Below, piece after piece: positions 1-5,371 of a DNA stretch of 20,126 nt. The stretch is from an uncultured Christensenellaceae bacterium (lineage in GTDB: Bacteria > Bacillota > Clostridia > Christensenellales > Borkfalkiaceae). Each line of letters begins with the position of its first letter. The first letter of the stretch is position 1. Position numbers and translations under genes: made by a program. Below the pieces are notes generated by a model, which did not search any database, was not told where the DNA came from, and saw nothing but the letters and a program-made list of their open reading frames with translations. The stretch is from NCBI GenBank assembly GCA_910586675.1, contig CAJUJO010000029.1:1-20126 (forward strand), written 5' to 3'.

Positions 1-11
1 TTGTCCGTCCT

Positions 12-25
12 TGTCGAAAGACAAA
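12..25 (+). other. Small GAAA-tetraloop hairpin upstream of the recombinase
   Basis: TTGTC-GAAA-GACAA forms a 5-bp stem capped by a GNRA tetraloop 30 bases before the recombinase start, followed by an A-rich stretch. It could be a leader hairpin or the remnant of an upstream terminator. The recombinase promoter is not inside the window. Confidence 0.35.
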
Positions 26-55
26 TAAAAAATCTAATTTATAAGGAGTTTTGAA

Positions 56-1555
56 ATGAAAACAGCAGTAATCTATGCTCGATATTCGAGCGAAAACCAA
101 ACAGAGCAGTCCATTGAAGGACAGCTTCGTGTGTGCAGTGAGTATGCGAAATCACATGATATTCTCATACTTGATACCTACATAGACAGAGCTATGACGG
201 GTACGAACGATAACCGCGCAGACTTTCAGCGCATGATTAAGGATAGCGCGCGCAGGGAATGGAATTTCATTCTTGTTTACAAACTTGATAGATTTTCCCG
301 TAACAAATATGAAATGGCAATGCACAAGAAAACACTGAAAGACAACGGCGCAAAAGTATTATCCGCAACGGAGTTTATTCCCGATACGCCAGAGGGCATT
401 ATCTTTGAAAGTATGTTAGAGGGTTATGCGGAATATTACAGCGCAGAGCTTTCCCAAAAGGTGCGCAGAGGTATGAACGAATCGCGATTGAAAGGAAATT
501 TCACGGGCGGGCGTTTGCCGTATGGCTACCGAGTAGAAAACAAGAAAATCAAGATAGACGAAAATAGAGCGGAAGTTGTTCGCTATATCTTTGAGCAGTA
601 TGCTTGCGGCTTGTATGTAAGGAATATCATTTATGACCTAACCGTAAAGGGTATTATGTATCTCGGTAAGCCGTTTGAAAAGAATATTGTTTACAATATC
701 TTAAAGAACGAAAAATACGCAGGTATATACCGCGTTAACGGACAGATATATGAGAATATGTTTCCGCAAATCGTTCCGAATGAAATTTATGAAAAAGTGC
801 GTGCAAAGATACAGAAAAATCAATACGGAAAACGAAGCGTTAAAGTTACATATTTGTTGCGTCATAAATTGAAATGCGGATATTGCGGACAGTCTATCAA
901 TGCCGAATGCGGCACTTCTCAAAACGGTAAAAAGAAATATTATTATAAGTGTTGGGGAAGAAAGTTCAACAGCGGGTGCAAGAAAGCGATTGTAAGAAAA
1001 GAACTTTTAGAAAATATTGTGCTTGAAAACGTAATCGGGGCATTGAGCAATCCGCAAACCATGAACGAAATCGTGAACGGGCTAATGGCAGAACAAGAGC
1101 GGCAAGCGCGGGAAAGCTCGATATTGAATTTGCTACTTAAAGAAAAACGGCAAATAGAAATATCATTGGAAAATTTAGTGAATGCCATAGAACAGGGAAT
1201 TATATCGAATATCACAAATAAACGTTTACATGATTTAGAACACAGACAGGATGAATTAGAACGGCAAATATTGATAGAGCGCAGTAAACAAGCAATTATG
1301 ATACCCGAAAAAGAGATAAGGGAATATTATCAAGCGGCGTTAAAGCTCGAACCGCAGCTATTGATAGATATGCTTGTTAAGGAAATCGTGTTATACGACG
1401 ATAAAATAGAAATACATTTTAATAGCCCCATAAGAAACAGTCCTGACGATAGTCAGGGCTTTTCTTTTTATCGCAACAAAGCAAATATCTCTTATACAGA
1501 CCCTCATAAAACGGGTGTATTTTATGTCAAACTCGATATAGAGATTCGCGTATAA
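56..1555 (+). CDS. Large serine recombinase (site-specific integrase/resolvase family)
   Basis: This 499-residue protein catalyses site-specific DNA strand exchange through a serine-DNA intermediate, as used for integration and excision of mobile elements. The N-terminal resolvase domain (about 1-150) has the YARYS motif with the likely nucleophile Ser11 and the KLDRFSR motif at 76-82. A recombinase domain follows (about 155-265), then a zinc ribbon with CGYC at about 277-280 and two more cysteines near 299 and 308. A Glu/Lys/Arg-rich stretch at about 340-420 is probably coiled coil, and the end contains SPDDSQGFSFY. The ATG has AAGGAG 6 bases upstream. The gene is visibly more AT-rich than the ribosomal genes, which suggests transfer. 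It lies at the window edge with no other element gene visible, so the rest of the element is inferred to lie to the left. Confidence 0.95.
   Translation: MKTAVIYARYSSENQTEQSIEGQLRVCSEYAKSHDILILDTYIDRAMTGTNDNRADFQRMIKDSARREWNFILVYKLDRFSRNKYEMAMHKKTLKDNGAKVLSATEFIPDTPEGIIFESMLEGYAEYYSAELSQKVRRGMNESRLKGNFTGGRLPYGYRVENKKIKIDENRAEVVRYIFEQYACGLYVRNIIYDLTVKGIMYLGKPFEKNIVYNILKNEKYAGIYRVNGQIYENMFPQIVPNEIYEKVRAKIQKNQYGKRSVKVTYLLRHKLKCGYCGQSINAECGTSQNGKKKYYYKCWGRKFNSGCKKAIVRKELLENIVLENVIGALSNPQTMNEIVNGLMAEQERQARESSILNLLLKEKRQIEISLENLVNAIEQGIISNITNKRLHDLEHRQDELERQILIERSKQAIMIPEKEIREYYQAALKLEPQLLIDMLVKEIVLYDDKIEIHFNSPIRNSPDDSQGFSFYRNKANISYTDPHKTGVFYVKLDIEIRV
1442..1469 (+). terminator. Terminator-like hairpin inside the recombinase coding region
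   Basis: CCTGAC-GATA-GTCAGG is a perfect 6-bp stem with a 4-base loop (1442-1457), followed by GC and a T-rich tract at 1460-1469. It has the form of an intrinsic terminator but encodes the SPDDSQGFSF segment, about 86 bases before the stop codon. Whether it terminates RNA polymerase is untested. Confidence 0.5.
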
Positions 1556-1577
1556 GCGCGGCTATTTATTCCACGTT

Positions 1578-1701
1578 CCGCTTGACATGAGCCTCTCAGG
1601 CGTGCGGTATTCAGGCAAAGAGCCAAACCTACCGCCCCTGCGGGGCTTATTGTTTGCCGTTGGCAAAATAGCCTACCGCACGCCTTTCTCATGTCAAGCG
1701 G
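1578..1701. repeat. Long hyphenated inverted repeat (26 paired bases)
   Basis: The left arm is CCGCTTGACATGAG (1578-1591) plus AGGCGTGCGGTA (1598-1609). It is exactly complementary to TACCGCACGCCT (1674-1685) plus CTCATGTCAAGCGG (1688-1701). The 64-base centre contains two small hairpins, GCCCC-TGC-GGGGC and TTTGCC-GTT-GGCAAA. There is no convincing ORF. The position just after the recombinase stop suggests an element end, an attachment region, a MITE-like sequence or a structured RNA. Nothing in the sequence decides among these. No T-tract follows, so it is not a simple terminator. Confidence 0.7.
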
Positions 1702-1740
1702 CTTTCGCGGCATAAACCGCCGCTGATTGGTATGAAATCA

Positions 1741-1787
1741 ATAAAAACAACCTAAAACTTCCCTTGAAAGTGGTTCGTTTTAGGTTG
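1741..1787 (-). terminator. Intrinsic terminator of the tRNA-Gln transcript
   Basis: Read on the minus strand, CAACCTAAAAC (1787-1777) pairs perfectly over 11 bp with GTTTTAGGTTG (1758-1748), followed by TTTTTAT. The stem begins 4 bases after the tRNA CCA end. This fits a monocistronic tRNA gene. Confidence 0.85.
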
Positions 1788-1791
1788 CTAT

Positions 1792-1866
1792 TGGCTGGGG
1801 TAGCTGGATTCGAACCAACGAATGACGGAGTCAGAGTCCGTTGCCTTACCGCTTGGCGACACCCCA
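1792..1866 (-). tRNA. tRNA-Gln (anticodon CUG)
   Basis: The minus strand folds as a 75-base cloverleaf. The acceptor TGGGGTG pairs with TACCCCA, the discriminator is G and CCA is encoded. The anticodon stem is ACGGA/TCCGT with the 7-base loop CTCTGAC, giving anticodon CTG for CAG codons. The T loop contains TTCGAAT. The UGGGG acceptor start is typical of bacterial tRNA-Gln. Most bacteria also rely on a UUG-anticodon tRNA-Gln, so this is probably the second glutamine isoacceptor. It has its own promoter and terminator. Confidence 0.95.
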
Positions 1867-1912
1867 ATATTCAAATTCTAATGCGGAAAAAACTGCCTTC
1901 CAACGGATTTAT

Positions 1913-1941
1913 ATTCTACCAAACCTCAAAAAAATTATCAA
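1913..1941 (-). promoter_or_regulatory. Sigma-A promoter of tRNA-Gln
   Basis: On the minus strand, TTGATA (1941-1936) and TAGAAT (1918-1913) are separated by exactly 17 bases. The predicted start lies about 40 bases upstream of the mature tRNA 5' end, leaving a 5' leader for RNase P. Confidence 0.8.
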
Positions 1942-1957
1942 GCGTTTTTTATGGCTT

Positions 1958-1987
1958 TTGACAAAAAAATTTCTTTTTATGCAAAAT
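1958..1987 (+). promoter_or_regulatory. Possible promoter of the PRC-barrel gene
   Basis: A consensus -35 TTGACA (1958-1963) is followed after 18 bases by CAAAAT (1982-1987). It lies back to back with the minus-strand tRNA promoter, in the only upstream gap of this gene. The -10 matches consensus at 4 of 6 positions, and CATAAT at 1995-2000 is an alternative -10 without a good -35. Confidence 0.45.
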
Positions 1988-2040
1988 TATTTCCCATAAT
2001 ACGAGACCTCATTCGCATACGATAGGGCAAGAGGTAAAAA

Positions 2041-2748
2041 ATGGAACTTTCATCTATCATTGGAAAACAAATACTTTCACCCTTGGGGGAAATGCTGGGA
2101 TATGTGAAGGGGGCATATCTGAGCAAGGACTGCTCCAAACTATCCTGCCTTATTTGCATCGATGCGGAAGAGGAGGAATTTATATTGCCCGTTCGCGGCA
2201 TTCTTGCCTTGAACGATGCCGTTATCGCGGGAAAAATGCGTCTCGGCGCGCCCACGGGGATTCCAAGCCCCGTGGGTAGCGCCGTTTATTCCCATCGCGG
2301 CGAGCTGCTCGGCACGGTGAGCGACTTCCTGTTCGGGCATGGCATAACGCCCGTTTTCGCTGTTATGAAAGACGGCGTGCGGACGACTTATTCCGCGGAC
2401 TGCGTTTCGGCAGAAAAAACTGTGATCGTTTATCCCGACGCGGTGGCTCGGAAAGCGGCGGCACCGAGGAAAAATTCGTCGTCTCGAAAAAAAAATTCTT
2501 CTTCTGCGTCGGAATCTGCTTCTGTGTCCGAGCAGCCGAAAAAGTCGGATCCGAAGGGGGACGGCCCCGCGGAAGAGGGGTTCCGCCTCAATCTTCTCGG
2601 CAAGCAGGTGAAGAAAAGCGTTTTCGACGGACAAGGCTTTCCCATTGTGCGTGCGGGCGAACGCATTACGCCCGAAGTGCTCCTCGCCGCGCGGCGGAAT
2701 AACCGCTTGTTGCAACTGACGGTCAATACGCTTACAAATATATGGTAA
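2041..2748 (+). CDS. PRC-barrel domain protein
   Basis: This is a 235-residue soluble protein. Residues 3-65 (IIGKQILSPLGEMLGYV) and about 75-132 (SAVYSHRGELLGTVSDF) resemble two PRC-barrel modules, small beta-barrels also found in the 16S-maturation factor RimM and the photosynthetic reaction centre H subunit. A Ser/Lys-rich linker (about 137-180) leads to a basic C-terminal region (181-235) containing GQGFPIVRAGERITPEVLLAARRN. There is no signal peptide or membrane segment. The start ATG follows AGAGGT. The cellular role of stand-alone PRC-barrel proteins in Clostridia is unclear to me, and RNA or envelope-linked roles are only guesses. A run of nine A bases at 2487-2495 lies in the linker. 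Confidence 0.85.
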   Translation: MELSSIIGKQILSPLGEMLGYVKGAYLSKDCSKLSCLICIDAEEEEFILPVRGILALNDAVIAGKMRLGAPTGIPSPVGSAVYSHRGELLGTVSDFLFGHGITPVFAVMKDGVRTTYSADCVSAEKTVIVYPDAVARKAAAPRKNSSSRKKNSSSASESASVSEQPKKSDPKGDGPAEEGFRLNLLGKQVKKSVFDGQGFPIVRAGERITPEVLLAARRNNRLLQLTVNTLTNIW

Positions 2749-2785
2749 TAGAAAAGCGGAAACAGATTTCGTTCCGTAAAATAAA

Positions 2786-2816
2786 AAACAGCGGCGCCAT
2801 CAGGCGCCGTTGTTTT
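2786..2816. terminator. Bidirectional intrinsic terminator
   Basis: AACAGCGGCGCC (2787-2798) pairs with GGCGCCGTTGTT (2803-2814), with one G-T pair and an ATCA loop. It is flanked by an A-run on the left and a T-run on the right, so it works in both directions. It serves the PRC-barrel gene (+) and overlaps the stop codon of the convergent YoaK-GNAT gene (-). Confidence 0.9.
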
Positions 2817-3946
2817 TATCGTTCTAATATCATAGGGGTAAATAGGATGCCGTCTTTTTGCGTTTCTTCCGAGACGGCGCGGAAGCCGAATTTTTCGTAA
2901 ATCGGTTTTCCGTAACGCGACGCATTCACTGTTACCGCTCCTTGATGCAGGTTGAGAAAATAACGCATAAGCGTTCCGCCGAAACCCTGCCCTTGTTCGT
3001 CGGTGCGGACGAAAAAGGCGCGGATATGACTGCCGTCCTTTTCGGCGACGAGCGCGCCCTGCAACCGCTTTCCTTCGTATACGCCGAAAAAATTGCAGCG
3101 CGCAGGCAAAGCTTCGTCAAAGAGAAATTTACGGAAGTTTGTTACGCCTTCTTCCGTATAATCGGGTGCAACGAAGCGGGAAAAGCTTTCAAAGATCAAC
3201 GTTCGCATTTCGTCGTATTCCGTTTTTTCGATCGGACGTGTTTGGATAAGAAAGAGCTTTTTTCGCAAAAGGTTGCCGAAGGAGACCGCCGCAAGGATGG
3301 GAAGGAGCAGGGCGGCGGGAATGAGGGCGGAATATGTTCCCAACGTCAGCGCGGAAAAATAACCGCCGAACACGCCGCCGACAAATGCAAAGATGACGGC
3401 GAGATATTTGAGCGCGGCGCCTCCCGCGGACTTCTCTTTCTTCACCGTCGCGCGGAAGAGCTGTTCGGTCGCCGCGCGCAGGTTCCCCGTGCAGAATGCC
3501 GTCGCAAAGGGCAGTCCTTCCGTTTTGCGGAAGTTGTCGAACTGCACGGCGGCGGCAAAGGCGACGAGCACCGTTATCGCCTCGTCGGGAACGGATGCGG
3601 GGAGCAAGCCCGCGGTAACGAGCGCTGCGAGCTCCGCCAGGAGCGCGATCCCGTGCGCGCGGAATCCGTGTTCTTTGCCGCCGAAGAAGAGGAACAGTCT
3701 GCTTAAAAAAACGCCCGCAACGAAAACGGCGACGGGCACGAGATAGCGGAGCGCCGCCGTGCCTTCGCCCCGCGCTAAGCCGATGCTCAAAAGAATGATG
3801 TTGCCCGTTTGCGCGTTGGCGAATACGCCGCCGCGCGTGATATAAGTATACGCGTCGAGGAAGCCGCCCGCAAAGCAGAGGATTAACCCTGTAATCAACC
3901 ATTCGCTTACGGGGAATGCTTTTAATTTTTTACGGAAATAGTTCAT
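2816..3946 (-). CDS. DUF1275/YoaK-family membrane protein fused to a GNAT acetyltransferase domain
   Basis: This 376-residue protein has an N-terminal DUF1275 (YoaK) part, about residues 12-225. It contains about six hydrophobic segments and family-like motifs FLDAYTYITRGGVFANAQTGN and FATAFCTGNLR. Residues about 231-376 are a GNAT acyl-CoA N-acetyltransferase, with the acetyl-CoA motif DEQGQGFGGTLMRYF near 316-330 and the C-terminal GKPIYEKFGF typical of the fold. The frame stays open upstream to a TTG at 4027, but that lies upstream of the promoter. I choose the ATG at 3946 (MNYFRKKLKAF), which begins just before the first membrane segment. No Shine-Dalgarno is visible. The transported or modified substrate is unknown. 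The GNAT domain would lie next to the membrane, on the cytoplasmic side by inference. Confidence 0.85.
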   Translation of the reverse strand: MNYFRKKLKAFPVSEWLITGLILCFAGGFLDAYTYITRGGVFANAQTGNIILLSIGLARGEGTAALRYLVPVAVFVAGVFLSRLFLFFGGKEHGFRAHGIALLAELAALVTAGLLPASVPDEAITVLVAFAAAVQFDNFRKTEGLPFATAFCTGNLRAATEQLFRATVKKEKSAGGAALKYLAVIFAFVGGVFGGYFSALTLGTYSALIPAALLLPILAAVSFGNLLRKKLFLIQTRPIEKTEYDEMRTLIFESFSRFVAPDYTEEGVTNFRKFLFDEALPARCNFFGVYEGKRLQGALVAEKDGSHIRAFFVRTDEQGQGFGGTLMRYFLNLHQGAVTVNASRYGKPIYEKFGFRAVSEETQKDGILFTPMILER

Positions 3947-3953
3947 ATCGCAT

Positions 3954-3982
3954 ATTTTAGCGGGATTTTGTGCAAATGTCAA
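3954..3982 (-). promoter_or_regulatory. Sigma-A promoter of the YoaK-GNAT gene, probably giving a leaderless mRNA
   Basis: On the minus strand, TTGACA (3982-3977) and TAAAAT (3959-3954) are separated by 17 bases. Only 7 bases lie between the -10 and the A of the chosen ATG, so transcription would start at or one base before the start codon. This agrees with the lack of a ribosome binding site. Confidence 0.75.
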
Positions 3983-4082
3983 CGCGGGTAAGGATATATT
4001 TTGTGCTGTTTTCGGCGAAAATCGCAATATATAGTATATGAAAAAATTTCTTCAAAATTTACAAAATTATTCGCATATTTTC

Positions 4083-4111
4083 TTGACTTCGGCTTGACAT
4101 TATGGTATTAT
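4083..4111 (+). promoter_or_regulatory. Main sigma-A promoter of the S10-spc operon
   Basis: TTGACT (4083-4088), a 17-base spacer and TATTAT (4106-4111) sit in an AT-rich region upstream of rpsJ. A second TTGACA at 4094-4099 overlaps the spacer but has no -10 at proper spacing. The predicted start near 4118 gives a leader of about 240 bases. The divergent YoaK-GNAT promoter lies about 100 bases to the left. Confidence 0.75.
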
Positions 4112-4117
4112 TTATAG

Positions 4118-4357
4118 GCTGTGTCATTATGGCGTATAGGGTTGACGCGGGAAGTTACTGAAAAATCGAGGCTCGAAAGCCCCTCGGCAGATAATTTCCG
4201 CTGACAATTGTAGAAGCTCGACTTCTGCGACTAACCGAGGCTTTTGCGAGCAAAACACCGCAAAAAAACGAGTGTTTTTTTGATTGCAGGATCTCGATAC
4301 GCACGGATACGTTGACGGAGCAGACTATACCGAGTTAGTATAAAAAGGAGTAAGAAA
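4118..4357 (+). promoter_or_regulatory. Structured 5' leader of the S10 operon with alternative helices
   Basis: This 240-base untranslated leader holds no convincing ORF. A local hairpin at 4167-4186 (CGAGGCT, CGAA loop, AGCC..CTCG) competes with a long-range helix of AAAGCCCCTCGG (4176-4187) with CCGAGGCTTT (4235-4244), which pairs 10 bp with two bulged C. The long-range helix would enclose the hairpin GTAGAAG/CTTCTGC (4210-4228). Further down, TTTTGCG/CGCAAAA and AAAACAC/GTGTTTT interlock, followed by T7. The rpsJ ribosome binding site AAGGAG is at 4345-4350. In E. coli, L4 controls this operon through its leader, but these elements do not match that leader as I know it. A regulatory role is inferred from the mutually exclusive pairings. 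Confidence 0.55.
4242..4281 (+). other. Candidate H-type RNA pseudoknot with terminal T7 tract
   Basis: Stem 1 is TTTTGCG (4242-4248) with CGCAAAA (4259-4265). Stem 2 is AAAACAC (4252-4258) with GTGTTTT (4272-4278). Both are perfect 7-bp helices. Loop 1 is 3 bases, the stems abut with no junction base, and loop 2 is the A-rich AAACGA. This is the classic geometry of an H-type pseudoknot. Alternatively stem 2 alone, with the T-run at 4275-4281, is a weak terminator-like hairpin and stem 1 is its competitor. Confidence 0.5.
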
Positions 4358-4657
4358 ATGGCAAGTCAGAAAATCAGAATCAAGTTGGCGGCATATGATC
4401 ACGAGCTCGTGGATCAGGCAGCGCAGCGCATCGTAGAAACGATGCAGAAGGGCGGGGCGAAGATTTCGGGACCCATTCCGCTTCCCACGGAGCGCGAAAT
4501 CGTAACCATTCTCCGCTGTCCGCACAAATATAAAGACGCGCGCGAACAGTTCGAGTTGAGAACGTACAAGAGAATCATCGATATTTATTCTCCCAACGCG
4601 AAACTGCTCGACAGCATTCACCTCCCCGCGGGCGTGGATATCAAAGTAAAACTGTAA
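4358..4657 (+). CDS. rpsJ: 30S ribosomal protein S10 (NusE)
   Basis: This 99-residue protein belongs to the head of the small subunit and also acts as NusE, which pairs with NusB in transcription antitermination. The start KIRIKLAAYDHELVDQAA and the conserved loop GPIPLPTE (about 38-45) are diagnostic, and the length matches the family. AAGGAG lies 7 bases before the ATG. It is the first gene of the S10 operon and follows the structured leader directly. The gap to rplC is 67 AT-rich bases, unusually long for this operon. Confidence 0.98.
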   Translation: MASQKIRIKLAAYDHELVDQAAQRIVETMQKGGAKISGPIPLPTEREIVTILRCPHKYKDAREQFELRTYKRIIDIYSPNAKLLDSIHLPAGVDIKVKL

Positions 4658-4724
4658 TCCTATAATACTTTATTATATAAGGTATTCCGGAAATAAAAAA
4701 TTTTTTAAGGAGTGAACTTTATCA

Positions 4725-5360
4725 ATGAATAAAGCAATCATCGGCCGCAAAGTGGGTATGACCCAGATTTTTGCGGAGGACGGAAAGGTAATTCCCGTAA
4801 CGGTTGTGGAAGCGGGACCTTGCCCCGTCGTTCAGGTCAAGACGGTGGAAACGGACGGCTACAGCGCGTTGAAACTCGGCTTTATCGAAACCAGCGAAAA
4901 ATCGCTCAACAAACCCGAACTCGGTCAGTTCAAAAAAGCAGGCGTAACGCCCCGCAAGGTACTTAAAGAAGTACGCCTTGAAAACGTTGCAAATTACAAG
5001 GTAGGCGACGAGGTAAAGGCGGACGTGTTCGCCGCAGGCGACAAGGTGGACGTCATGGGCGTTACTAAGGGGCACGGCTATACGGGCGTCATCAAGAGAT
5101 GGAATCAGCACCGCTTGAAGGAAACGCACGGCGTAGGCCCCGTGCACAGGGAGCCCGGCTCCATGGGTGCGAACAGTACCCCTTCCAGAGTTTTCAAGCA
5201 TAAGCACCTCGCAGGACAGTACGGTGTGGAAAACGTAACCATTCAGAACCTCGAAATCGTGAGAGTGGACGTCGCCCGCAACGCCATCCTTGTGAAGGGC
5301 GCCATTCCCGGGCCGAAGGGAAGCGTCGTTACGATCGCCGACAGCGTGAAGAACAAATAA
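4725..5360 (+). CDS. rplC: 50S ribosomal protein L3
   Basis: This 211-residue primary 23S rRNA binding protein starts large-subunit assembly and sends a loop toward the peptidyl transferase centre. The N-terminus KAIIGRKVGMTQIFAEDG and the central segment KGHGYTGVIKRW followed by GSMGANSTPSRVFK (about 114-150) are characteristic. Length is normal. The AAGGAG at 4707-4712 is 12 bases from the ATG, longer than elsewhere in the operon. Eleven bases separate it from rplD. Confidence 0.98.
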   Translation: MNKAIIGRKVGMTQIFAEDGKVIPVTVVEAGPCPVVQVKTVETDGYSALKLGFIETSEKSLNKPELGQFKKAGVTPRKVLKEVRLENVANYKVGDEVKADVFAAGDKVDVMGVTKGHGYTGVIKRWNQHRLKETHGVGPVHREPGSMGANSTPSRVFKHKHLAGQYGVENVTIQNLEIVRVDVARNAILVKGAIPGPKGSVVTIADSVKNK

Positions 5361-5371
5361 GGAGAACGAAA

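Noticed and set aside
1578..1701. CRISPR array or insertion sequence in the inverted repeat region
   Set aside because: There are no regularly spaced direct repeats and no transposase ORF. The only structure is one imperfect inverted repeat with inner hairpins.
1522..1713. A 63-codon minus-strand frame over the inverted repeat
   Set aside because: It has no SD and no family similarity, and the sequence is fully explained by the palindromic repeat.
1764..1961. A 65-codon plus-strand frame (containing AGVAGFEPTNDGVRV)
   Set aside because: It is the antisense reading of the tRNA-Gln gene, a common false protein call.
2858..3706. A 282-codon plus-strand frame opposite the YoaK-GNAT gene, and a 237-codon minus-strand frame at 3189-3902
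   Set aside because: The minus frame 2816-3946 has recognisable membrane and GNAT domains, a promoter and a terminator. The alternatives are charged shadow sequences.
3947..4027. Upstream extension of the YoaK-GNAT gene to a TTG at 4027
   Set aside because: The extension contains the promoter itself (3954-3982), and the TTG would not be transcribed from it. The ATG at 3946 fits the membrane-protein start.
4311..4346. A second promoter just before rpsJ (TTGACG ... TAGTAT)
   Set aside because: The -10 is weak and the start would fall in or beyond the rpsJ ribosome binding site.
4118..4357. T-box riboswitch in the rpsJ leader
   Set aside because: There is no AGGGTGG-type T-box core and no specifier-loop arrangement that I could recognise.
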